Of a DNA stretch of 64,000 bases, positions 35,417-44,088 are shown one piece after another. A program made the position numbers and the translations under genes. The notes under the pieces are model-generated. The model was not told the DNA's origin, ran no database searches, and saw nothing but the letters and a program-made list of their open reading frames with translations. The stretch covers positions 3,100,001-3,164,000 of the forward strand of contig OY729430.1 of the NCBI GenBank assembly GCA_963422415.1, given 5' to 3'. Positions within the stretch are counted from its first letter, which is position 1. Each line of letters begins with the position of its first letter. Source of the DNA: Bin34 sp963422415 (lineage in GTDB: Bacteria; Chloroflexota; Anaerolineae; Caldilineales; Caldilineaceae).

Positions 35417-36646
35417 ATGCCGCATTCCTTCTCCACAGCCGGTCGGCGGTTCCTGCCCGTCGACGACATTGGTCTGCTGACGATTGTCATCTTTCTGGTC
35501 TTCATGGGGATTGGCACCACGGGCCCCACCTTGACGATCTATCTGAAATCCTTGGGAGCGGACTTCAGCCGCATCGCCATCATCCTGACGTCCAGCAGTC
35601 TGGCGGGACTGGCGGGGCATCGCTTGTGGGGCATGCTATCGGACCGGCTGGGGCGGCGCAAGCCGATCGTGGCCACGGCGCTGATCGTCATGAGCCTGGC
35701 CTTGCTGCTCATCTCGGTGGCCCAGTCCTATTGGGTGGTCTGGGGCTTGCAACTGCTGGAAGCCCTCGCCATGTCCGCCTATTCCACAGTCAGTCTGGCC
35801 CTGATCGGGGACTGGTTGGCCCAAGACAAGCAGCAAGGCAGACGCATGGGCACCTACAGGGGATTTGGCTCTTTGGCATTCGCAGCCGGCGCCTTCGTAT
35901 CCGGAGTCATCATCAGTCGCTTCGGCATACCCCAGGCCTACCTCTTTGGCGCCAGCGTGTTCGCGTTGGCCGGCATCTGCAGCCTACCCGTGCGAGAGGC
36001 CCCTCCCGAAGAGCACCACGCGGATACAGAGTCCGGCAAAGGCCGATTTCGGTGGCGGGATCCGGTGGCTCTTTCCTTTCTGGCAGGAGTTGCACTGTGG
36101 AACATGGCCCACTCCGCCCAAGCCTCCATGTTTCCCAACTTTGTGGTGGACCTGGGGTTGCCGGAAGAGGCATCCAGCTGGCTCTGGGGGCTGGCCGCGT
36201 TGGTGGAAGGACTGCTCATGCCTGTCATTGGCATCCTGTCGGACGCCATCGGCAACGACCTGTTGCTGATTTCCAGCGGAATCAGCCTGGCACTGGTCAT
36301 GGCAGGATACTTGGGCCTGCGCCTGCCGCGCATCAACCCTCTTTTCCTAGGGGCGCAGCTGGCTCGCGGCTGGGGCTTCGCGTCATTTACCGTAACGTCC
36401 ATGATGTATGCCACCCTGATGGGCAACCGCCGGACCCGGGCCGGCAACGTAGGCATCTATGGAATGACCATGAGTGCAGGTAATATAATGGGGTTGGCTG
36501 TCGGCGGACCATTGGTGCAGTGGCGCGGCTTTGCGTTCCTGTTTGCCTGCTGCGGCGTCGGCTATCTCGCGGCCAGCATTCTGTTCTGGATCATGATTCC
36601 GAAACGCAACGGGGTCTTGTCCAAGGATCTTGCCGCGGCAGGGTAA
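35417..36646 (+). CDS. MFS transporter (sugar or sugar-acid type)
   Basis: This 409-residue protein has 12 predicted transmembrane helices. The loop 2-3 motif GMLSDRLGRRKPI is intact, and EALAMSAYSTVSLALIGDW and the central basic loop (KGRFRWRDPV) split the two halves. I took ATG 35417; TTG 35396 would add seven residues and no membrane segment. It begins a plus-strand operon with two Gfo/Idh dehydrogenases and an aldolase, so uptake of their carbohydrate substrate is the likely role. The gap to the divergent GH63 gene is about 250 bases. Confidence 0.85.
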   Translation: MPHSFSTAGRRFLPVDDIGLLTIVIFLVFMGIGTTGPTLTIYLKSLGADFSRIAIILTSSSLAGLAGHRLWGMLSDRLGRRKPIVATALIVMSLALLLISVAQSYWVVWGLQLLEALAMSAYSTVSLALIGDWLAQDKQQGRRMGTYRGFGSLAFAAGAFVSGVIISRFGIPQAYLFGASVFALAGICSLPVREAPPEEHHADTESGKGRFRWRDPVALSFLAGVALWNMAHSAQASMFPNFVVDLGLPEEASSWLWGLAALVEGLLMPVIGILSDAIGNDLLLISSGISLALVMAGYLGLRLPRINPLFLGAQLARGWGFASFTVTSMMYATLMGNRRTRAGNVGIYGMTMSAGNIMGLAVGGPLVQWRGFAFLFACCGVGYLAASILFWIMIPKRNGVLSKDLAAAG

Positions 36647-36686
36647 GCCCACTAACCCAAGTCAGCCTCTCACGGAGGAGAATCCC

Positions 36687-37721
36687 ATGGCAGAGTCACT
36701 GAAAGTCGGCATATTGGGTCTGACCCACGATCACGCCTGGGGCAATCTGGCGGATTTGCAGCAATCGCCTCTGGGGCGCCTGGTAGCGGCGGCGGATCCT
36801 CACCAGCCGCTTCTGGACAAGGTGTCCGCGGAAACGCAGTGCGAACGCACGTATCTCGACCCGACGGAGATGCTGGCGAAGGAAAAGTTGGATGCCCTGT
36901 ACGTGTTTGGAGACAACAAGACTGGGGCCGAGCTGGCGACCCAAGCCTTGCAGGATGGCATGCCGGTCTTGATCGAGAAGCCCATGGCCGCCACCCTCCA
37001 AGGCGCAGATGCCATGCTGGCCGCCAGCCGCACGGGGGAAGCGCCGCTGGTCATCAACTGGCCTTTCGCCTGGTGGCCGCAACTGCAACATGCCTATACC
37101 TTGGTGTCGGAGGGGACCTTGGGCCGGGTGTTCAGCACCAAGTACCGCTCGGCCCACAATGGACCAAAGGCCTTGGGATGCACTCCGTATTTCTACGACT
37201 GGCTCTACGACAACACCCTGAACGGGGCCGGCGCCCTGATGGACTACTGCTGCTACGGCGCGGCCTTGGCGCGTTCGGTCCTGGGGTTGCCCGCTCGCGT
37301 CACCGGCGTGATGACCCGATGCGTCCACGACTTCGTGGCCCAGGAAGACAACGCCATTGTCGTAATGTCCTACCAGAATGGCATGTCGGTCGCGGAAGCC
37401 TCCTGGTCGCAGATTGGGCATCTGACCTCGTACATCGGCACCTTCTACGGAACGGAAGCCACCGCAGTGATCTACAACGACGGACGGCTGCAACTGGCCA
37501 ATGCAGAGCACGATGGCGGCGTGGATCTGGATGTGCCGGCTGTCCCGCCCCATTGGAGTTCCGCCACGGCCTGCTTTTTGAACCACCTCGTGTCCGGTAC
37601 GCCCATCATGCCCTTGTGCAGCGCGCGGGTCGGCCGCGATGCACAGGAAATTCTGGAAGCCGGTCTCCACAGCGGACAATCAGGGCAGGCCGTCTCCCTG
37701 CCGTTGCCCTTGCAACAGTAG
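36687..37721 (+). CDS. Gfo/Idh/MocA family oxidoreductase
   Basis: This 344-residue NAD(P)-dependent dehydrogenase has a Rossmann fold at the N-terminus (VGILGLTHDHAWGN, a variant of GxGxxG) and the PVLIEKPMAATL segment with the EKP catalytic lysine motif. The C-terminal Gfo/Idh domain carries the MDYCCYGAAL pattern, with Asp and Tyr residues in place of the more common GxxxDxxxH. The ATG is 6 bases after a GGAGGAG site (36674-36680). It lies 40 bases after the transporter. It likely oxidises a sugar, inositol or related polyol; the substrate is unknown. Confidence 0.87.
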   Translation: MAESLKVGILGLTHDHAWGNLADLQQSPLGRLVAAADPHQPLLDKVSAETQCERTYLDPTEMLAKEKLDALYVFGDNKTGAELATQALQDGMPVLIEKPMAATLQGADAMLAASRTGEAPLVINWPFAWWPQLQHAYTLVSEGTLGRVFSTKYRSAHNGPKALGCTPYFYDWLYDNTLNGAGALMDYCCYGAALARSVLGLPARVTGVMTRCVHDFVAQEDNAIVVMSYQNGMSVAEASWSQIGHLTSYIGTFYGTEATAVIYNDGRLQLANAEHDGGVDLDVPAVPPHWSSATACFLNHLVSGTPIMPLCSARVGRDAQEILEAGLHSGQSGQAVSLPLPLQQ

Positions 37722-37762
37722 GCCGGCTTCCCTTTTTGTCACGCAAAACGGAGGACAATGCC

Positions 37763-39010
37763 ATGGTACGTATCGGCGTAGTGGGATGCGGGCGCATCCT
37801 GAACGCGCACCTGCAAGGCCTGCTCAAGTTGCGGCAGGTGGGAGTGGAGGACTTTCGGGTTACGGCCTTGGTGGCCCGACGCGCAGAAGATGGCCACATG
37901 TTCCGCAAACGCGGGGAGGGGCCGCCGCCGCGGCCCCCCGTGCTGGATCCCAGCACGGGAGATCCGCTGGCGGCGCCACACACCTATGTCAGCGACCTGC
38001 ATACCGATGTGGAGGCACAAGTCTTCACCGACTACAGGGAAATGGTGGCTTCCGGGGAGGTGGACGCGGTGGTGGACACCAGTCCCTTGGACTTGCATCA
38101 CCAGGTGGCCGCGGTGGCATTGGAGGCCGGTCTGCACGTGCACACGCAAAAGCCGCTGGCCATCTCGGTGCGGGCAGCCCAACAGATGGTGCACACCGCC
38201 TTGGACCGCGGTTTGGTCCTGGGCACTTTCGAGAATGTGCGTCAAGGCGTGTTTGCCCGCGCCGCCGCCTGGGCCGTGCAGTCAGGCCGCATCGGCGTCC
38301 CACAAATGGCTGTGAGCGGATCGCTGGGCGGACTGTGGTCCCCCACCCGTGTCGTGGCGGAAACCCCATGGCGACACCAGAAGTTGCGAGCCGGCGGCGG
38401 CGGCGCCATCGACATTGGCGTGCATCAGTTTCATCTGTTGCGTTATGTATTTGGCGAGGTGAACTGGGTCTCTGCCTGCACGCCTACCTTGGAACCGAAC
38501 CGGTATCAGCCTGACGATCCCGCCCGCGAGCGTCCCGTGGCAGCGACCGTGGATGACACGCACCTAGCCACTTTCGGCTTTGATTCCGGAGCCATGGGCC
38601 AGCTGCTCTGGTCTTGGGCCTTGCATGGACCGGAAATCGGTCTGGCGGGCACCCCGGCATTCTATGGATCCGAGGGCGCCATCCACAATGGTCGGCTGCA
38701 TGTGGACACAGGGACCACGGAGGATCTGGCGCCCCTGTTTCATGCATCGCTGAGTGCGGTTGACAGGGACCGCTACTTTCCCTTGGGGCTGACGGATGGA
38801 TTTGCCATTCAGGGCTGGGATTTCCTGCGGGCCATCAAGGAAAGCCGCCAGATGGAGACTTCGGGACGCGAAGGGTTGCACGACCTGGCTTGCTCCTTCG
38901 CCATGATCGAGTCATCTCACGCCAAGCGGCATGTGACCTTGGCGCGCATATTGGATAACAGCGAGGATGCCTATCAGCGCGAAATTGACGAACACTACGG
39001 ATTGCTTTAA
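37763..39010 (+). CDS. Gfo/Idh/MocA family oxidoreductase with QKP motif
   Basis: This second dehydrogenase of the cluster has 415 residues. The N-terminus MVRIGVVGCGRILNAHL is a Rossmann glycine motif, and a loop of about 35 extra residues (GPPPRPPVLDPSTGDPLAAP) follows the first beta-alpha unit. The lysine motif reads TQKPLAIS, so Glu of the usual EKP is Gln while the catalytic Lys stays. GGAIDIGVHQFHLLRYVFG supplies the GxxxDxGxH-type active-site residues. The open frame extends far upstream, but ATG 37763 follows GGAGGA and lies 41 bases after the preceding gene. Confidence 0.87.
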   Translation: MVRIGVVGCGRILNAHLQGLLKLRQVGVEDFRVTALVARRAEDGHMFRKRGEGPPPRPPVLDPSTGDPLAAPHTYVSDLHTDVEAQVFTDYREMVASGEVDAVVDTSPLDLHHQVAAVALEAGLHVHTQKPLAISVRAAQQMVHTALDRGLVLGTFENVRQGVFARAAAWAVQSGRIGVPQMAVSGSLGGLWSPTRVVAETPWRHQKLRAGGGGAIDIGVHQFHLLRYVFGEVNWVSACTPTLEPNRYQPDDPARERPVAATVDDTHLATFGFDSGAMGQLLWSWALHGPEIGLAGTPAFYGSEGAIHNGRLHVDTGTTEDLAPLFHASLSAVDRDRYFPLGLTDGFAIQGWDFLRAIKESRQMETSGREGLHDLACSFAMIESSHAKRHVTLARILDNSEDAYQREIDEHYGLL

Positions 39011-39044
39011 CCACTGCCCCAGAAACTGACAGCGAGGTTTTTCC

Positions 39045-39839
39045 ATGCGCAAGAACAAGGTTCTCGAGACATTCAAGCGGGGCGGCACCATTGTGAACGG
39101 CTGGTGCAGCCTCGGCAATTCCTATGCCGCCGAAGTCATGGCCCACAGCGGTTGGGACAGTCTGACCATTGACATGCAACATGGCCCTGTGGACTACCTG
39201 CAGGCCGTACCCATGTTTCAGGCCATCTCCACCACGGATACGGTTCCGCTGGCCCGGGTGCCCTGGAACGAACCAGGCATCATCATGAAGCTGCTGGATG
39301 CCGGCTGCTACGGCATCATCTGTCCCATGATCAACACGCGGGAGGAAGCGGAACGTCTGGTCGGGGCGTGCCTCTATCCGCCCCTCGGCAACCGCAGCCA
39401 CGGGCCCAATCGAGCCCGGCTGTACGGCGGCAGCGACTATCCCAGTCAGGCCAACTCGGAGATCATGGTCTCGGCCATGATCGAAACGAGGCAGGCGGTG
39501 GAAAACCTGGACGACATTCTCAGCGTGAAAGGCCTCAACGCCATCTATGTAGGGCCGGCGGATCTGGCCCAAAGCTATGGCTTGCCTCCGGCGGCCGACC
39601 ATCGGGAAGGCGTCGCCTTCAAAGCCGTCAAGAAAATCGCGGACCGTTGTCGGCATCACGGAATCTATGCCGGCATTCACGTTTCTTCGGCCAGCTATGC
39701 ACTCTATGCCTACGAGATGGGCTATCAGTTCGCGACCCTGCTATCCGATGCCGCCTTGCTGTCCGGCTCCGCCGCACAGATTGTGCAGCAGGTCAAGGAA
39801 GGTCGGGTCGAGGGCCAAGAAGGGGGCAACCTCTATTAA
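39045..39839 (+). CDS. HpcH/HpaI family aldolase
   Basis: This class II pyruvate aldolase has 264 residues. It has FKRGGTIVNGWCSLGNSY, DSLTIDMQHGPVDY (the HG motif with catalytic His), CPMINTREEAERLV (metal-site neighbourhood), MIETRQAVENLDDIL (metal Glu) and YVGPADLAQSYG (metal Asp). The usual products of the family are pyruvate plus an aldehyde from 2-keto-3-deoxy sugar acids or 4-hydroxy-2-ketoheptanedioate. As the last gene after a transporter and two dehydrogenases it probably finishes catabolism of an imported sugar acid. Confidence 0.88.
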   Translation: MRKNKVLETFKRGGTIVNGWCSLGNSYAAEVMAHSGWDSLTIDMQHGPVDYLQAVPMFQAISTTDTVPLARVPWNEPGIIMKLLDAGCYGIICPMINTREEAERLVGACLYPPLGNRSHGPNRARLYGGSDYPSQANSEIMVSAMIETRQAVENLDDILSVKGLNAIYVGPADLAQSYGLPPAADHREGVAFKAVKKIADRCRHHGIYAGIHVSSASYALYAYEMGYQFATLLSDAALLSGSAAQIVQQVKEGRVEGQEGGNLY

Positions 39840-40019
39840 GCCGAGGAGTTCACGCGTACAAGGCTGCCAGGAGGCGCAGATTCTGGCCGAATTCCAACCT
39901 CGACACATCGTGGACATCCACGATATATCCTCCAAGAACGCTGCAGCCTACAGCCCCCTCTAAATTCGGTGATCGTCATGGCAAGAGCGCTGGATGCCCT
40001 TGCCTGCCTGTGATCTCAA

Positions 40020-40051
40020 CCCTACCCCGACCAATGTCGGTCGGGGTAGGG
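40020..40051. terminator. Hairpin between convergent genes, likely bidirectional terminator
   Basis: A perfect 13-bp stem (40020-40032 with 40039-40051, arms beginning CCCTACCCCGACC) encloses the loop AATGTC. It lies 180 bases after the aldolase and 78 bases from the end of the convergent PhyH gene. Neither side has a clear U-tract, so it is a hairpin-type terminator candidate rather than a classical intrinsic one. Confidence 0.5.
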
Positions 40052-40128
40052 CCATTGATCGGGACGAGGCCACCACCGCTCTTTTCAAGACATTCTGTCT
40101 CTACCTGTCAGCCAAGCACAACCCAACA

Positions 40129-40914
40129 TCAAATCTTGCCAGCCCGCTTCATCTCATCCGCCAGGCGTTTTTGGTAGGCAGCCTGCGCCACTTCATCCAC
40201 TTTGGCCCGCTCCGCATAATAAATGAAACCCAACGCCCGACGGGTGCGGACCGCGCTCTGGTTTCCATCGGCGCGGTGAATGGTCATCGCGTGATGGGCC
40301 AGCAGATCGCCAGGTCGAGCCGCAAGCGCCACCTCGTTGGCCTTGTCGGCATCCGCGCCATAATCGGTGATTCCCTGTGAAAAACCCAAGGTCTGCGTTC
40401 TGCCATGGGGGCGCATCCCCCAGTGGTTGGAGCCGCGGACATAACGTACACAGCCATTTTCCTTGTCAACCTCGTCCAAGGCGAGCCACATGGTTGTCGC
40501 CTCACAGGGGTCCAGCTTGAAGTAATAGCCATCTTGATGCGGCGGAGTAGGCTTTCCAACAATCGGGGGCTTGTTGAAATATTGCATGTTTTGGCCCACA
40601 ACAGGTCCGCCCAGCAACACTTCTGCCACCTGCTCGAACTTGCTCTCAAAAAACAGGCCCTCGAAAAAAGCGTCATGCCTGTACATCTGCAGAATCTGCT
40701 TGAGCGAATCGGGCTGACTCAGATTTTCATAGAAAACCTGTTCCCGTGGCAGCTTGGGCAAGACATTGGCGATAAATCGCGTCAGGTTTGCACGCGTTTC
40801 AGCCACTTCCTCCGCGTTGAGAAAACCCCGTAGCACGATGTAGCCATCGGCCATAAAGGTTGCGCGCGCCGCGTCAGGGTCGTTGCGCCAATCGATACTT
40901 GTGGTGTTTGACAT
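40129..40914 (-). CDS. Phytanoyl-CoA dioxygenase (PhyH) family protein
   Basis: This Fe(II)/2-oxoglutarate-dependent oxygenase has 261 residues. The iron-binding facial triad is visible as HQD (His126, Asp128) and a distal His213 in HHAMTIHRADGN, with the 2-oxoglutarate-binding Arg about 13 residues later (RTRRALGFIY). The substrate cannot be inferred; bacterial homologues hydroxylate diverse small molecules and natural products. It is a single gene on the minus strand, starting at ATG 40914 behind a weak GAAAGGG site. Confidence 0.88.
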   Translation of the reverse strand: MSNTTSIDWRNDPDAARATFMADGYIVLRGFLNAEEVAETRANLTRFIANVLPKLPREQVFYENLSQPDSLKQILQMYRHDAFFEGLFFESKFEQVAEVLLGGPVVGQNMQYFNKPPIVGKPTPPHQDGYYFKLDPCEATTMWLALDEVDKENGCVRYVRGSNHWGMRPHGRTQTLGFSQGITDYGADADKANEVALAARPGDLLAHHAMTIHRADGNQSAVRTRRALGFIYYAERAKVDEVAQAAYQKRLADEMKRAGKI

Positions 40915-41300
40915 GGGCGCACCCTTTCAATGCCATTGATCTCGCACAACGTCTTCGCCAAATCGGGGGATTTCAACCCAGTCCAACAAGAGCGCTTGAG
41001 CAACAATTTGGTCAGCCACAACAGGCTGCAGTGTTTGCGGAAGCAATTGTATCGCAATGTCGCGGCTACATCTTTTTTGCGACCGCGGCAGTGAACCTTG
41101 AGGCCATTGACGTCGGAGGTGGCACAAGCGGGCCGAAAGCATTGGATGAGGAGACAAGGGACGTTGACCCTGCGCCGAGCCCGATGAACAGTAGGGGCAA
41201 TCAGAAGTTCAGAGGAGCACCACTGGAGTATAGGCCGGTTTCTATTTTGCCCGCCACTGACCACACGAGATCAATGCGACAGATTGGAGGTTGGGTTTGA
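40915..41300. other. Gene-poor interval upstream of the PhyH gene
   Basis: About 386 bases have no supported gene. A plus-strand frame crosses most of it (about 147 codons, 40860-41300), but it has no recognisable family and overlaps the PhyH start. I could not find a tRNA or convincing promoter pair. The base composition looks less G+C-rich than the flanking operons. Confidence 0.4.
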
Positions 41301-41771
41301 TTATGTCTGAATCGCAACTTGCAGGCGTCTGCCTGCAATCATCCACAGGCCCGCGCCCAGAGCCAGTTCCATGACGGCGGCCAGAAATCGGAATGAGTCG
41401 AAGTACCGAGCTCCCCAAAAAGCCAGCGCCCCATACAGCAAGTGAGCCCCTGCCGCCAGGACAAGCGGAAAAGCCAACACTTTTAACAACCGGTAGAACT
41501 GAACTTGCTTGTTGGGTGCATTGCGGAAGTAGTGCTCCAAGATCACCAACGCCACCAGGCTCACAGCGCCCACGACGAACGTGATAAAGAGCACATTGAA
41601 ATGAATGGTGTAGCGGTGTAACTCCGCCCGGATCAGGGCAAATCGGTATACATCCCGCAACATGAACCCACTGAATACGGCCGCGACTCCAGCCAGCAGC
41701 ACATATAGGTAAGCCAATCCCAAATGGAATGCGGACTTCTCGTTCGGCACAAATCTACGGCAAGTGGGCAA
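41301..41771 (-). CDS. Hypothetical membrane protein with four transmembrane segments
   Basis: This 156-residue protein is not one I recognise. It has about four hydrophobic helices: residues about 18-38 (LAYLYVLLAGVAAVFSGFML), 55-80, 93-115 (VLAFPLVLAAGAHLLYGALAF) and 128-147. Short polar loops contain basic residues (HRYTIHFN, RNAPNKQVQFYRLLK), consistent with an integral membrane protein. The start is uncertain: TTG 41771 gives the full frame and GTG 41750 starts at the PNEKSAFHLG sequence. Neither has a good ribosome-binding site. No neighbour suggests a function. Confidence 0.6.
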   Translation of the reverse strand: MPTCRRFVPNEKSAFHLGLAYLYVLLAGVAAVFSGFMLRDVYRFALIRAELHRYTIHFNVLFITFVVGAVSLVALVILEHYFRNAPNKQVQFYRLLKVLAFPLVLAAGAHLLYGALAFWGARYFDSFRFLAAVMELALGAGLWMIAGRRLQVAIQT

Positions 41772-42174
41772 GAGAAAGTAGCATAAGGGCTTCTGGGCAG
41801 CTGGTCAAATAGGATCACGCTTCCGCTGCCAAGAATGCTCCCATTCTGCCTGTCTTCCTCCCCTTCAATGCCATCTCCAGAAAATATGCAATGCCGCTTG
41901 ACTGCACAGAGCGACATTGCGGACGCTGGCCATCTCAGAGCCTGTATGGGAAGATGCATGCACCAGAAGGAGGCAACAGCAGCGCTCCAAAAGCTGGGGA
42001 TGGCAGCTTTGCAGGCCTTGGCCTGAATGTGTAGGAAAAGTCACAGATGGAACAGGTATGCTAACTATATTGTGAAGGTCTGGAATTGAATTGGAATATT
42101 GCATCCCAATTGATCTTGAGAGCGCCGACAAGTTCCCTGATCCCTTGACCGGAGGCGTGGCCGCGGCGGCGGCC
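41772..42174. other. Interval without supported genes
   Basis: About 400 bases contain only short frames with no known product. The stretch 42000-42110 is relatively A+T-rich (AACTATATTGTGAAG near 42062). It leads directly into the degraded Uma2-like sequence, so it may hold remnants of the same lost locus. Confidence 0.4.
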
Positions 42175-42820
42175 TTTCCCGCCGCTGGCATCTCGACCTC
42201 TGCGACAGACATTGTCTATCCCGAAACCGATGGTGAACCCTTGAAGGCACCGCGCAGTATGACGCGCTGACCGGCCCGGTCGCCAAGCTGAAGGGTCGCT
42301 ATCGGACTCGCCCCGACATGGCCGTGATCGGCAACATGCTGGTCCGTTACGAAGAAGGCAACGTCCGGGCTGCGGTGGCGCCAGACGTGTTTGTCATCTT
42401 CGGGGTGGAGAGCAAGGCATCGGATTTCGTGCTGGAAGTAGCCTTGGAAAGCGCCAGGCGAGAGGATGTAGGGCGCAAGCGAGAGATCTACACTCGGATC
42501 GGGGTGACGGAACACTGGCGTTTCGATCCCACACCGAACAGCCGCCGCTGATCGGCGAGCGGCTGGTGAGGGGTGCATACGTGTCGCTCCAGGTACAGGG
42601 CCACGGAGAGCGGGAGTGGCGGGATTTCAGCGCTGTGCTGGGCCTGGCCGCGGACGACTGGATCTGTTTGACACCGCGTCCCAGATGCGGCTGTTGGACT
42701 GCACCGATCAGATGATCCAGTTGCAAGCGGCCAAGGAACAGCTGCAATTGACCGAAATGCGTGCCAGCCAGAAGGCTGGAGGCTGAAATCCACCAACTAC
42801 GGACGGAAGAAGCCGGGTTC
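42175..42820 (+). pseudogene. Uma2 family (DUF820) endonuclease-like pseudogene with several frameshifts
   Basis: The translation is recognisable but spread over three frames. TDIVYPETDGEPLK (frame of 42211) is followed by a shift near 42245 to GTAQYDALTGPVAKLKGRY and MAVIGNMLVRYEEGN, then VAPDVFVIFGV, DFVLEVALESARRED and RKREIYTRIGVTEHWRFDP (frame of 42318). A second shift near 42545 leads to LIGERLVRGAYVSLQ and VLGLAADD, and a third near 42655 leads to DLFDTASQMRLLD and a short Gln-rich helix. In this order the pieces match the PD-(D/E)XK-like Uma2 fold from N- to C-terminus. The intact family is about 190-230 residues. Sequencing error cannot explain so many shifts. Confidence 0.8.
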
Positions 42821-43040
42821 CTCTCCTGGCCAAGTGAGATCCAGAATCAGTGCGGAGCGGTCCGCATCATTATGGGAAGCTGGGGCGGGATGCAAATCCC
42901 ACATGAAGGCGCTCGCCCACGGGCCCGTCCCATGCAATTGCCATGCTGGCCGACACGGTCACCCCCAGCGCCGATACAGCACACAAGTGGACGCTATATC
43001 TGAATTGGAGGGGCAAGGAACTTCGGTCGCAACCGAAAAT

Positions 43041-44075
43041 TCAGGCTTCCAAGGCAATGGAGGATACGGAGATGCCATCCAGTGTCAGCTTGTCGGCAAA
43101 GTGACAAGCGGCAAAATGCTGGTCGTTCAAGTCCACGCGCGGTGGATCCTCTTTCCGGCAAATGTCCTCCACATACTTGCAACGGGCCTGAAAGACGCAG
43201 CCAGGAGGCAGATTCGCAGGATCCGGCGGTTCTCCTGGCGTGATCACCCGCCTGCCGCGATGGCCTTGGGCCGTGCGCGGGACCGCAGCCAACAGCAGAG
43301 CCGTATAGGGATGCCGAGGACGGTCCAGCAAATCGTCCTTGGGCCCCAATTCCACCAGCCGACCGGCATACATCACGGCGATGCGGTCGCAGATGTACCG
43401 GATCACGCTCATGTCATGCGACACAAAGAGATAGGTGAGACGGTATTCCACCTGCATCTCCTGCAGCAGATTCAAGATCTGCGCCTGAATGGAAACGTCC
43501 AGGGCGGAGACGGGTTCGTCTGCCACCACCAGGCGCGGGCCCACCACCAGAGCCCGGGCAATGCCGATGCGCTGCCGCTGCCCCCCGCTGAAACTATGGG
43601 GATATCGGCGCAGGTGCTCCACGCGCAACCCCACCTGTTCAATGATGGTAGCGACGCGTTCTTCCAGTTCCTTGCCTTTGGCCACATTGTTGACCAGCAG
43701 GGGCTCCCCGACCGTTTCCAGAATGTTCATCCGGGGGTTGAGGGAGGCAAAGGGGTCCTGAAAAATGATCTGGGCACGGCGGCGGAACAGTTTCATCTCC
43801 TCCCCTGTCAGCGATTCCACTTCCAGCGTGCCTTCCTCGACATGGAATCGCATGGAACCCGCGGTCCGCTCGTACAACCGCAACAAGGTACGACCCAGCG
43901 TCGTCTTGCCGCAGCCGCTCTCGCCCACAATGCCTAGGGTTTCGCCCCGCGCGACCGAGAAAGAGACGTCATCGACCGCGCGCGTATACCCGACTACGCG
44001 GCGAAAAAAGCCTTGCTTGATGGCAAAGTACTTGCTGAGACCTTCAACGTCCAACAAGAAGTTGTTCTCTGCCAC
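43041..44075 (-). CDS. Oligopeptide/dipeptide ABC transporter ATP-binding protein (OppF/DppF type)
   Basis: This ATPase of a peptide-type importer has 344 residues. It shows Walker A GESGCGKTTLGRTLL, the Q-loop IIFQDPFASLNPRM, signature SFSGGQRQRIGIARAL, Walker B LVVADEPVSALD and the H-loop SHDMS. The C-terminal oligopeptide/dipeptide extension PPGCVFQARCKYVEDIC holds the cysteine motif that in this family binds an iron-sulfur cluster or stabilises the fold. It is the last gene of the first transport operon, 13 bases after its ATPase partner. Confidence 0.92.
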   Translation of the reverse strand: MAENNFLLDVEGLSKYFAIKQGFFRRVVGYTRAVDDVSFSVARGETLGIVGESGCGKTTLGRTLLRLYERTAGSMRFHVEEGTLEVESLTGEEMKLFRRRAQIIFQDPFASLNPRMNILETVGEPLLVNNVAKGKELEERVATIIEQVGLRVEHLRRYPHSFSGGQRQRIGIARALVVGPRLVVADEPVSALDVSIQAQILNLLQEMQVEYRLTYLFVSHDMSVIRYICDRIAVMYAGRLVELGPKDDLLDRPRHPYTALLLAAVPRTAQGHRGRRVITPGEPPDPANLPPGCVFQARCKYVEDICRKEDPPRVDLNDQHFAACHFADKLTLDGISVSSIALEA

Positions 44076-44088
44076 ACAAACCCCCTAC

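Noticed and set aside
40860..41300. Plus-strand frame of about 147 codons next to the PhyH gene
   Set aside because: It has no family resemblance or start signal and overlaps the PhyH start region. Its composition looks non-coding.
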